Shown here: positions 12,301 through 23,720 of the stretch, one piece after another | Layout: each line of letters opens with the position of its first letter | Position numbering within the stretch: the stretch's first letter is position 1 | Source: Macquaria australasica | Taxonomy: Eukaryota > Chordata > Actinopteri > Centrarchiformes > Percichthyidae | Assembly (NCBI GenBank): GCA_005408345.1 | Contig: SEMN01000032.1 | Span: 846,001 to 910,000 of the forward strand | DNA: 64,000 nt | Direction: 5' to 3' | Made by a program: the position numbers and the translations under genes | The notes under the pieces: generated by a model | Told to the model about the DNA's origin: nothing | Database searches by the model: none | Seen by the model: the letters and a program-made list of their open reading frames with translations, nothing else

Positions 12301-15300
12301 CAACTCATTTCCCACGTGCATTTCGACTGTTCCAAAAATCATGCAGCCAGTGAAAAAATATCCAAGCTTTAATCGTACATCCTGGTGAAAAAACACACTA
12401 TATTCTAAATTAATCTTCATCTGATCTGTACCAGAACATACTGTATTTCATTTGTGTCACTGCACTTCTTTGTGCCTTAGCTATTAAAGTGCTATAAAAT
12501 CACCATTCTCCCAAAAATAATCCAGTATGGATTGTCCTGCAGCCTTCTGTCCACCTGTGTTCACCAGCCAGGTAGAACATCTCCTGGATACTAAATGGTA
12601 ACATGAATGGTTAATGTTACGCACTGGGTCATGAGATTGGTTCATTCACGGTCAAGTCACACACAAACCTGACCCCCACAGTCTTTCACCTTCCCCCCCT
12701 TAGCCCCTCTGCTTCAGCTTTACCATTGACGTTAGAATAAAAGTTGAGGCCCGTCTCCAGCTGTCGTGTGTGCTACGCTCCAGGCGTGGAGGACTCAGGT
12801 GTGCCTCTCTTAATCCTCTCGTCTGGGATACGCTGAGATCTGACCCTGCAGACACCACACAAACAATCCTCAGTGGTGAACTGGATGAGTGCCTGTGACA
12901 GTGTTTTTCCTGTTTAAACTTTAAAATGTTCACATTTATTGTTTTTTCTTTGCTTAAATGTCTTCATTTGCAATTCTGCTCTGTTCTCAGGATGAAATCA
13001 ATCAGATCATGGAGACAAATCTGTGGCTGAGACATGTAAGTTTATGGTGCATGACTGTGCAAATGGACCTTGAGCAAGGACATCAAGTATGATTCTTTGG
13101 GGTTAGATTGACAAGTTGAATTATTCACGGAAGGGCGCTTTTACAACACATTGATCCTTCTAGTCCTTATTTGGAAAAAAACCCATCCTATAAATCAAAT
13201 GTTCTGAGATGTCATGGTCAATTTTATGATGTTTTTGAAATAATTTGACAATGTTCTGAAATTGATCATACTTTCCAAAGTCCATAATATTCCATTTTGA
13301 CACTGTGAGAGGATTATTTCATAATCACATAGAATAAGTTTACAACAAAAATAAAGCAGTGTCCATATGCTGTATGGCTTGATGGTTTTGTTATTTACTT
13401 CATCCCACATGGATGCTCTGCTGCCATGATGCATAGTGCAGTGAACCAGTTTTGAATCAAATGAGGCAGGGCAGGTCTTCAGGTCCCATATTACAAGAGC
13501 TGAGTGAATACTCATCTGTGCTGGAGCCATGTTCACGCTAAAGGGTTGAGCTGTAATTGCCCTCTGGTGCTGAGAGTTGGAGCACTGTTTCACTTATTTT
13601 AATGTCATCTGTTGTTTTAGAGTCTCTCTAAGCAATCTACAAACAATTGGGTGAGGCACATTTCCTCTGCTGGCCATCCAAACCTTACAATAGACTCGTA
13701 CTGTTTTTTAATTAAGTGAAACTTTTATAGCTCTCTGAGGTTGCTTTACCATTGTTGCTTTATGAGTCTCACGAGGATCACTGGTTGTCCTCAAGAGAGG
13801 GACAAAAACAGTGGCCAAAAGGTCTGTAAAACACGCTGTAAACTCCATTATATCTCCTCTCAGACTACATACTATAAGCTCTGTTTATATGCCACAGTTG
13901 GAGATGACGACTGGTATCCTCTTGCTTTTATGTCTGTTTTGTAGCTTTATAAAGCTGTTTGCGACACACTTGTTTTGTTTAAACCACTTGGATTGAAAGA
14001 ATGCACTTGCCAATAATTTGCTTGCATCCTGGCACTTGCTACTGGGTTTGTTTGGCAGGGACATTTTGCTCTAGGAATGGCAATACAGACAGTACAGACC
14101 AAGAGCACAGACATTCATGTCCCCCTCACAATGAATTGTAATAACTTTAGTGATACCTTAATTTAACATCATCAGGTATATGTTTTAATTTGTCCAACAC
14201 TTTGGTTTATGACTAAATACTTGCAATACTAATGATGCTCCCATCAGCCTCATGGTACTTTGTGTTTATTGCTATCACACGCATGCTAAGAAGCTAAACC
14301 AAGAGGCATGTTAGCATGCTGATGTTAGCATTTAGCTCAAACCACCATTCAAATTTCTGTAGGAAACAGATTCAAAACCTTGTGTATACAGAGGGCAGGG
14401 ACTTCTCAAGTTGTCAATTTAAAAATTGTTAGCTGTTATTGTTGCCAAGTTATGTGTGACATTGTAATTTCTCTGGCTTGTTTTTTAATGTAAATTATTT
14501 TTTTTTGTTCTTCAGATCTGGAATGACTACAAACTCAGATGGAATCCAAAAGATTTTGGAGGCGTTGAGTTTATCCGAGTGCCGTCCAACAGGATATGGA
14601 AGCCAGACATTGTGCTGTACAACAAGTGAGTGTAACAACAAATTAAAAACCTGGCTCAATATTTTCAATGATTGTTGGCTGTATTTACGTTAAGGGATTG
14701 CCAAACAATGACAAGCTATATCTTTCTCCATTGCTCCTTTTGCATGGGTCATGTTTCGTTTGTATATTCTTTTGGGAGTGTATAAGGAACATTGGAGGGT
14801 GCACTTTTTCTGAAACCACAAGGCATCATTTTTTTTATTAATATCTCCATGACACAATAGTCAATTGATTATGCTCCAATTTAATCTTCAATGACTCATC
14901 TGTCTCCATCTTTCACTCTGTCTTCCTCTTTTGATCTCTCATTCTTTCTGTCTTTTTTTCTCTACAGTGCAGTTGGAGATTTCCAGGTTGATGACAAAAC
15001 GAAGGCCCTGCTTCGTTACAATGGTGAGGTTACCTGGATCCCTCCAGCCATATTCAAGAGCTCCTGCAAGATTGACGTCACTTACTTCCCCTTCGACTAC
15101 CAAAACTGCACCATGAAGTTCGGCTCCTGGACATACGACAAGGCCAAGATCGATCTGGTGCTAATTGGCTCAACCATCAACCTCAAGGACTTCTGGGAGA
15201 GCGGCGAGTGGACGATCATCGATGCCCCCGGTTACAAACACGACATTAAGTACAACTGCTGCGAGGAAATCTACACGGATATCACTTACTCTTTGTACAT

Positions 15301-16403
15301 CCGCCGTCTGCCACTTTTCTACACCATCAACATGATCATCCCCTGCCTCCTCATCTCCTTCCTCACAGTGCTCGTCTTCTACCTGCCGTCTGATTGTGGT
15401 GAGAAAGTCACTCTGTGTATCTCCGTGCTGCTGTCTTTAACTGTCTTCCTCCTTGTCATAACAGAGACCATCCCCTCCACCTCGCTAGTCATCCCCCTGA
15501 TTGGCGAGTACCTCCTCTTCACCATGATCTTTGTCACCCTCTCCATTGTCATCACTGTTTTTGTGTTGAACGTCCACTACCGCACACCAAAGACCCACAC
15601 TATGCCCTGTTGGGTGCGGACTGTGTTCCTGGGACTGCTGCCCAGGGTGATGTTCATGACTAGGCCAGAGAGGGACCCTGAGCAGGTGACAGTGCCTGGC
15701 AGTGTTCACACCGTACATTCAAGGCCCTGCGCCATTCATTCTTCAGGTACTTTGCAGAAGCAGCATAAACCTCAGGCCCTGGCCTCTAGCGTGGTGTCCA
15801 GCCTGACAAACCGCCAACGTCTTTTCAACAACACAGAGCTCTCCAACCTCAATAACTTAAGTGGAGACTCGGCCAAAGGTGCAGGCTCTGCGTTTTTGTG
15901 CTGCGAGGGCCGTTGCAGCTGCAGCTGGCACCAGCGATCCAGCAAACTGCCTGCAGACTCTGGGGGAGGGAGCGGAGGACTGGGCAGCCTGGGGGCGCTG
16001 ACTGGAGGCAGTGCTGTTGGGGCCGGAGGGGGGAGTCAGTGCTCCAGCTCAGAGTCTCTGGATGGAGGAATAATGTCCCTGTTGCCGCTCTCCCCTGAGG
16101 TCAGGGAGGCTATCGAGAGTGTCAAATACATAGCAGAGAACATGAGACTACAGAATGAAGCAAAGGAGGTGAGTACTCACCATCATAAAAGCATTTTAAA
16201 CTACAGATTTTAAACCTTTATAGGAAATTTCACCATATCATTGAAAATGTTTTCGCTGTGATCCTTTCACACAGGTTCAGGATGACTGGAAGTACGTTGC
16301 CATGGTTATCGATAGGATCTTCCTGTGGGTTTTTGTCCTTGTGTGCATCCTGGGAACAGCTGGCCTCTTCCTCCAGCCTCTGTTACTTGTGGAGGACATT
16401 TGA
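9343..16403 (+). CDS. chrna3: Neuronal nicotinic acetylcholine receptor subunit alpha-3
   Basis: This is the ligand-binding alpha subunit of ganglionic-type nicotinic channels, which normally pairs with beta4. Exons are 9343-9403 (signal peptide MKASFCFVLPTCSF...), 9925-10064, 12991-13035, 14516-14625, 14968-16168 and 16275-16403. All have AG/GT borders and matching phases, giving 561 residues. The Cys-loop is CKIDVTYFPFDYQNC (C152-C166). Loop C keeps the vicinal pair YNCCEE (C216-C217) that defines alpha subunits. M1-M3 follow with the M2 segment after DCGEKVTLCIS. M4 follows VQDDWKYVAMVIDRIF. The M3-M4 cytoplasmic loop is long and holds a Cys-rich patch (FLCCEGRCSCSW) and a Gly-rich run. 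The large exon ends at AKE|VQDD as in other family members. Possible polyadenylation signals (AATAAA) lie at about 16985 and 17300. Confidence 0.95.
10837..11197. mobile_element. Palindromic TTAA-bounded MITE
   Basis: TTAA bounds both ends. The left half contains 'cataaagattgaaagcagggggaaac' and the right half its approximate reverse complement, so the element folds back on itself. It lies in the second intron of chrna3. Other family members are at 5481, 11745, 29316 and 58710. Confidence 0.75.
11745..12213. mobile_element. Palindromic TTAA-bounded MITE
   Basis: The ends are TTAA followed by AAGAAATTGTTTGACATTTT on the left, and the complementary arrangement on the right. The halves pair through 'agcttagcataaagactgg' and its approximate complement. 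It lies in the second intron of chrna3, 548 bp from another copy of the same family. Confidence 0.8.
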
Positions 16404-18446
16404 ATCAGTTTGACAAAACTAATACGCCAGACTGTTGAACTGCACAGCATTCGTTACATACAATATTCAGGGGATCCAAAGTCAAGAAGAGAAGATGACT
16501 GTGTCTGCCAAATGTTGATGCAAACGGTTTAGTGACTGCTTTTTCACAGACAGAGTAGACGATTTTTGTTTGACAAAGTGGTTTAAGGATTCTCCAATGC
16601 TGAGAACATGGCTAACAAACACTGGCAATTACAATGGAGGTCAGTCATTTCATTGTGTACAAAATAATTCTGCAGTAGATGGCAATATAATCTATAATGC
16701 CAAGGCAACACCCTTGCAGTATCAAAGATCTGTCATTTTTATTTTGATGAGTAAATAATGGGTGCAGTGAATACATTTACTGAACTTTAAGCACCTAATT
16801 TTACATTAAGCAAATATGTATGTGCTTTCACAAATGCAATCATTATGCTACTGGAAAGCTCAATATTTGAATTACCATTATGTTCCACAACTAGAAAATC
16901 TCAAATATGTTCTTCTTTAAAACATTAAGTCCATATTGAGTGCCATGCTAAATATATATATATATATGTGTGTGTGTTTATGGAAATAAAAGAACAAACT
17001 TTAACATTCTCAACATTTAATATGGATTTCTATGTTTCTGAGAACCAAGCAAGGATGTTGAGTGCGTTCAAAGAGTGACATCATGTGGTAATTCTTTGCT
17101 ACTACAAATGATAACAAGGCTTTCTGACAGTTAAAGGGATATGTCACCCAGTTTGTCATAATCTCTGTTGTAACATATGCCCAGTCGTAAAACATTATGA
17201 AAAGTTATACTGGTATTTTCAGCTTTAAATGCATAGATATGTTGTTTGGTCTACTGTAAATACCAGTTTTAGTTCTGTTTTACTCACATATTTCTGAAAA
17301 TAAATCTTTAAAACAGTTGTATAAAGCTGTAAGGTGGACCTGTTGTATCTGTGGTTTCTCTGAACTACCATGATTTCTGATACTGGAAACAAAAGCTGTG
17401 GGATGTAGATGTAATTTCAAGGAGGCCACCAAGGCTCTGTTTATTACTCTGTTTCACATCCTCTGTGCCCCCTTGGAGCTAACTCAGCTTATTGGATCGC
17501 AATCAATATAGAGAGCAAGTGATGAAGGACCTTATTGGATTCCTCTCTTTTCTTCATCTGCCCATTCTTTCTAGCTGAAATACAATTTTCTGCTCTTACT
17601 TTACTACACGAGGTCTGCACTGCCTCTTAATAGTTCAGTGCTAACACCACAGGTCTGATGCTGTCAGGGGTAAAGGTCAAATTCTCACATGTACTTAAAA
17701 ACAATCTCCGCACTTAAAGAGCTGTCGTTATATAACAGAAACACACATGCAGGGGATGATACATTTTAAGATTTGGTTTTGCATTTCATCAGCTGATATC
17801 CATAAAGTCAAACTCGTGTGACTCCTAGATGTCCTGTTAGTATCTGTGCTGAAAGAGTCAAAGCGCCCTGCATGGGGTCTGACTGTCAGTATGTCACTGT
17901 CTGATTCTTATTGTACAACTAAAAATTAGAGCAGATGGCGAGCTATGTGATTACAGAAAAAAATCCAGCCCATATTAATTGAATGCTGGCAGGGAAGCAC
18001 AGACAGATACTGTATTAGCTCTCTGTCACATCTGATAAGAAATCCCTGGCAAACGAATTTAATTAAAGCTCACTCAGAACTCATGCGTGGCTGATCTGCA
18101 GGAGGGCAGGAGGTCTCCCAAACAGATACTGTGAGCTTCACAGTATCAGTGAATATGTCCTTTTAAGAAGTTACGCCCTGCAAAAACTGACAATGAACAG
18201 GTGAGAATGGAACAAAAATAAAAAGGATGTACAAGCACTTACTTGCCAGTAATCGCTCAGTAGAAGCATGCATCAACAATTTTTAACCGATGATGTTTAA
18301 TTTTGGAACAAAAGTGTCACCACAGAATGCACAGGAAGTGGTTCATTATAGTTTCTGCATGTTTACTCTTTCAGCTGTCTGTAGGTGTAGACAAGAACCT
18401 GATAGGTGCCTGTACAAGGTTTCACAAGGTGCTGTGGAGACTGTCT
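16404..18446. other. Region between chrna3 and the Ig-receptor gene
   Basis: The first part is the probable chrna3 3'UTR. An (AT)n/(TG)n microsatellite lies at about 16952-16978. No further exon was recognised up to 18302. From 18303 an open frame in phase with the Ig-receptor signal peptide extends it upstream (see that gene). Confidence 0.5.
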
Positions 18447-21400
18447 ATGGGCGTCACATTGCTTATAATCATGAACATAATCACTGCTCTTCTGTGTAAG
18501 TACATTAACAACTGATATGTTTAATTATCTAATTGTTTGTATTTATAATTAAGTGAACATTTTCGTGCTAGTATAAGGAGAAAGGATTGATATTATTTTA
18601 TTTTTCTCCAAGGTGCTCTCGCAAATCAGGTCGCAAGCCAAACTCATGGTGAGCTTTCGATCGTGAGAAGACATCTGTGTGCTTTCTCACTGCGATTGTT
18701 TTGCATTGTGTCATTTATCAATACAATGTCTGTCTCTCTTTCAACAAATCAATGTTACAGATATTTATCCTGCGAGGATCCTGGCCCAACAGAAAATTAT
18801 AAGAGAGAACAGTGACCTTTACGTAACCTGCAGCACATTTGGGTCCAAGAAAAACACCACGGTTTATGTTCATTTATGTAAGGATGACGTTGGAATCAAG
18901 AAAAACATCCAGAAGCAAGATCAAAGTGATACCACCTTCATCATTTCCAAAGTTGATCTTCATCACAGTGGAAACTATAGCTGTGTTTACACCACAAGTG
19001 ATGGTGTGCTTGCTGCCAAAATAGACAAGAGAGGAGACAACATCATTCAGATTCTGGTTATAGGTACGGGTTTTCATGCCTATGAAAGCATCATGTCAAT
19101 GTTATTTCTCTCCACTCATTTTGTCCTTCTGCCACACAGCCAATTTTCTCCCTGCAGATATTTCAGTAGTTGGGCCGTCCACTGTCGGTGAGGGAGACGA
19201 TGTTGAATTCAGATGCACTGTTTCTGACACCCTGCAAACACTCGGTGAATGTCAACTCATCCACTCTTACCTTAGAAGGAATGAGCACATCCTCCAAGTG
19301 CAAGCATTTAATGTCATGCGGATGGAGGCGAATTTCACCATCGAAGGTGCCGTCATGAGGGATTCGGGTCATTACAGCTGCGTGGTGCTGCCATCTAAAT
19401 GCATCCAAGAGCACGAGGAAACCCTCTATGGGAATAACACAGTATTACTCGAGGTCAAAGGTGAGGGTGTCAGATTCTCATGGTTACAAAGTGCCAGAGA
19501 AGTTTTTACAGAGGTTATTCTGATTTTTCTTGTCAAATTATGAAAAAATACTTATTTAAAAAAAAACAGAATAAAGTTCATCATGTTGGGGCTGACATGT
19601 CTGTCGTGTTTTCCAGTTAGTTTGTTTCTCAGAGTGATTGCCTCTTGTGGAGTGATAACCTTGATGTTATTACTGATCCTGTGTCTGTGGTGGATCAACA
19701 AAAGAGGTCAGAGGATGAGAGGGAAATCGAAAGGCAAATATAAAGTTCAATAGAGTATAGAGTTCAAATTTTGTAGTTAATGTCCATCTTTTCTACTATT
19801 ATTGACTGACAAAAGAAGAGAAATGTTTCTAAAAATAAATATATGTTTATTAGTATTTTGATATACTGAACCTAAGCATACAGTATGCATGGTTTATTTC
19901 ATTTCAAAGTGACCAGGGTTTTTTTTTTTTCTATTTCAACAGACTCCTCAACTTTGTGCAATCCACGGTGAGTGTTAATTTAATCTGATCGATGCTGTAT
20001 TCCCAAACTTATTAACAGAGCATAACCTCATAAACAAGGAGTCATTTGGAGTTTTTCATTACTGTGTTCAGTAATTTGTGCTTTTTAGATGCAGGATGTT
20101 TACAGGGAACTAAAATATGCTGGACACATAACTGAATCTCCCACTGATGTTTGCATCTAACAATGCTGAGTTAATTGAAGGGCTTGCTTATACCTTGAAC
20201 TGTGTTTTCTTATAGTGCGGTGAGTCGGCAGGCAAATACAGGCATGTTGGAGGAACAGCAGGAGCAGGCAGAGGGAGAGGATCTGGAAGCACAAGATGGT
20301 ATGTTGAAAATAGAATTACAGTAAAGGCATACTCTGGGGAGTTTGTAATGAAATTACCTATTATGACATAGAAAGAAAACACAATTCAGCTAAATTCTGT
20401 TTTGTTTAAATGCAACACCGTCCTAATTTAAAAAAAAACATATTTTCTAAATGCTTATAATCTTTTTCCCCCCAACTATCTCCTAACATAGATCAAAACC
20501 TAAAATGCATGAAAAATTATTGTTTTTCATGCATTCATGTGGTCATCCCAATTACTGAAGAAGAGCAGGAGCTCCTCATGTTTTGCTCATTCTTTTCATC
20601 ACGTCTTGTGGTCATTGTGACTTTCTTAAGAAAAGTGCTATATAAAACTATTATGATTCATTATTAGCTTACAAAGATATAAAGTGATAATAGAAAAAAA
20701 TAACATATTTACTTCTCTCTTTTACTGGTCTCTGTTTTATACATTTTACAATCTTTTTTTTTAATTATCAGAAGAATCTTTCAGCATGGAGGAGGATGAA
20801 GGGTAAGAATATAAATCAGTTTTAATACAAATTATTACTGCAGTGTTACTTTTAGTGAAATGTGCGTTATTATGTCATATTATATTATATTATATTATAT
20901 TATTAACCACATGAGAAATAATGGTATTTGTTAAATGAAACTGACTTATGAAAGATGGAAAATTCAGATGTGAAGTGAAACTGTACCCTCACTTTGACAT
21001 ATATTTTAAAACTTTACTTTTACAGTTCAATTTGAGGAAACAGAACTTTCAGATAAATTAACTTGAATTTTCTTAGAATAAAAGATTTATGTTTTTTTAC
21101 AATTCTTAATATAAAGACACATTATTGTTGTTTCATTATTATTCATTGGCAACATTTTCTCAGGTATCAGAATGTGGCGGCTGCTGAGGACTCTTACACA
21201 GATGATTGTGAGGGAGTGTACAGTTTTGCAGGTAAGTGATGATAACCTACTTTGTGCCAATAAGTAGTTTTTATTGCTTATTGAAGGTCATATAGATGTC
21301 TTTGATTTCTAACATGCAGATGAGTGTGATGATGAGTACAATGACATTGATCAGATGTGTGACAACGGACAAATTTTGAGTGCTAAAGGTAGGCTACTGT

Positions 21401-21880
21401 AAAATGTATAGTTATCATTATAACGCAATATTCTCATACACAGTGAGTAAAGCACATCTGGCAACGTAAGAAGTATAGTCACTAATCAAATGCACCATCA
21501 GCTTAGAAGTCGTTACACTGTATTATGCTTCATTGTCATTTCAGATGAGCAGCGAGTTCAGTGCATCTTACAGGAAAACCACATCTTCATTTGTAGCAGC
21601 AGTGCGGGCGTGAATAGCATTTTGTAGCAAGCTTTCTGACTCACAGGAGCTAATTCTGTCATGACAACTGGTGACCGAGAAAGAGAGTCGAAATAAGCAA
21701 TTAGAATAAATTCACAGGCACCTAAAAACAGATAACATATGCCTGGCCTGCTATTTAACTGTGAACTTCTCAACCACAGATGATCCACCTGCAGAACCAA
21801 ATCCATCATGCCTGTATGCCACGACCTCCAAACGGATAATACACCAGTTCCGGGACTTACCTGATTTTAATTTCACTTAA
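18447..21880 (+). CDS. Two-Ig-domain type I membrane receptor with acidic tyrosine-bearing tail
   Basis: I do not recognise a named orthologue; it looks like a fish immune-type Ig-superfamily receptor. Exons by splice and phase are 18447-18495 (signal peptide MGVTLLIIMNIITALL), 18613-18648, 18761-19063 (Ig 1: YVTCSTF to SGNYSCVY), 19158-19460 (Ig 2: VEFRCTV to SGHYSCVV), 19617-19706 (membrane segment, VIASCGVITLMLLLILCLWW), 19943-19967, 20216-20298, 20772-20802, 21164-21231, 21320-21388 and 21780-21880. Ectodomain introns are all phase 1, as expected for shuffled Ig domains. Both Ig exons are 303 nt. The tail is very acidic, with tyrosines in GYQNV, DSYTDD, GVYSF and DEYNDI. YQNV fits a pYxN (Grb2-like) site; spacing does not make a standard ITAM. 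An alternative last exon (21545-21627) also stays in phase but stops early. An in-frame ATG at 18303 could give a longer N-terminus. Confidence 0.75.
20877..20905. repeat. (ATATT)n short tandem repeat
   Basis: About five copies of an ATATT-type pentamer lie in an intron between two cytoplasmic-tail exons of the Ig receptor. Confidence 0.8.
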
Positions 21881-22369
21881 ATGCATAACTGGAACACCTG
21901 CCTGTGTTGCACCCCCATTTTGTTCCGTCCATGTCACATTTCATGAGAGTAATGTTAGCGGTGCAGGAGGAACTGCTTCTTGTGGTAGAGGGTAAAAAAA
22001 ATGTCTTCATACATTTTATTTTTACATGATTTCTTTCTTTGTTGCAGATGGGTTAAATTCCATTTTGCCTGTTTAATAAGAGTGGGTGTTCGTGCCATCT
22101 TGTACAATCAGTGCTTTCTAAAATATACGTTATGTTTTCAATAATAAACACTGCAGGTGGTGTAAATTGCATTGATTGATTTTGCTTTGTATTACACAGT
22201 GTGGAAAACAAATATTTCCTCTTCACACATTTGTTCTTTATCGTTTCCACGATCCAATCCGGTAAAGCATATGCTAATAAAACCTGAATAAATTGCTGAT
22301 TTTGACACCAACATTGTTTTTAAGTGACTAATTTGGATTGTATTTGGACATACTGTAGAAGAACCTGAT

Positions 22370-22766
22370 CAGTGGTGGAAGAAGTGCTCAGATCTTTTAT
22401 ATAAGTAAAAGTACCAGTACAACAATATTAAAATACTCCATTACAAGATATAGTCCTGCATTAAAAATTCTACTGAAGTAAACAAGGTACATACTGAAAG
22501 TATTTTTAGCAAAATGTACTTAAAGTATAAAAAAGTAAAAGGGTAAAAAAGTAGGCCTATAATGTATAATACATGCATATCACAAAGTAACTTGTTACTC
22601 AAGCTGTCAAATGAATGTGGTGGAGTAAAAAGTACAATACTTCCCTCTGAATAATAGTGGGGTAGAAGTATAAAGTAGAAGAAAATGGAAATACTCAAGT
22701 TAATTACAAGTACCTCAAAATTGTGTTTAAGTACAGTATTCGAGTAAATGTTACTTTCCACCACTG
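22370..22766. mobile_element. hAT-type MITE (397 bp) with perfect 8-bp target duplication
   Basis: The ends are perfect 11-bp inverted repeats, CAGTGGTGGAA at the left and its complement at the right. The flanks AACCTGAT at 22362-22369 and 22767-22774 form an exact 8-bp target duplication, the length produced by hAT transposases. The interior is AT-rich and noncoding. It lies downstream of the Ig-receptor gene. Confidence 0.92.
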
Positions 22767-22774
22767 AACCTGAT

Positions 22775-23720
22775 CTCAGTGTTGAGTGATGACTACAGCT
22801 CTCGGTGTAGGAATACTACATGTATAGGGATTAGGACCTGTGTTTGAAGTGCATGTGTTACTAAACACACAGGTAATGAATTGCACTTCAGACACGGACC
22901 CTCTGTCTTTGTTGTCTCTTTTTGTAATGATTAGACAGTGTCTAATCAGTAATCAGTAATCTACAGTAGCTGCCTGCGTCCACTATTACCCGAGTGTGCC
23001 CTTATGGAGGTTCAACCAAAGAGTTCAATGACCTTGTCTGATAAGAAAGGCCCTCCATCAGCAGCACTGGCTGTAATGACTTAGCATGTTCTTCAGCTGC
23101 TGCTTTCCTCCCCTCTCTCATTACCACTGCAGCTCCTGTGGGAAATACAGGGGCTGATGGAAAAGAATGGAGTTACTACTTTGTCATCAAAAAATAGGGC
23201 ACAGCCGTGTGCACTGCTGCAAATAACTTCTGTGCATACAGTAGAGGCTTTAACTGTGAGCCATGTTAACTATTATGCTGGCAAATTTATCATGTCATGT
23301 CTTTTCAAAGTTTTTCAAGGTAATTTTTCAGTCTGAACGTGCGAGGTCGCCTTGGGAGGAAAAACTATCCCCCTGCCATTCAGCTTGAAATAAAACAGTT
23401 TCTTATAATGAGTGACTGCAGTACTAGCAGCCTGCATTGAAAACAAACTTCTAATCAGAGAGCAAATGGCTCAGTTAACTTCTAATCAGCATTTCTAGGT
23501 GCTTGCTGTGCCTGTTAAACCAGAATCTGTATTGTGTCAGACTGGTTTTCACCCTGCCAATATATAGCCATAGCCACTGGACAAGGGGGTACCTGTTTTA
23601 TGGTTGTATTTTTGTTTCAGAAAAGATCTGAAGAAATTGATGCTAATGAAGGCTTTACATATTAATTTCCAACATGAAATGATCAAGACTTGAAGGAGCA
23701 GGACAGAGTTCAGTATCTTG
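22775..23720. other. Region between Ig receptor and first UGT gene
   Basis: Ordinary noncoding sequence with no recognisable exon. The right end is the 3' flank of the minus-strand UGT gene. Confidence 0.45.

Noticed and set aside
13195..13593. 132-codon minus-strand frame in a chrna3 intron
   Set aside because: No recognisable domain, and it lies antisense in an intron; no splice or repeat support.
18303..18446. Start of the Ig receptor at the upstream in-frame ATG
   Set aside because: It would place a second hydrophobic stretch and a basic linker before the signal peptide. I prefer the ATG at 18447, though the longer form cannot be excluded.
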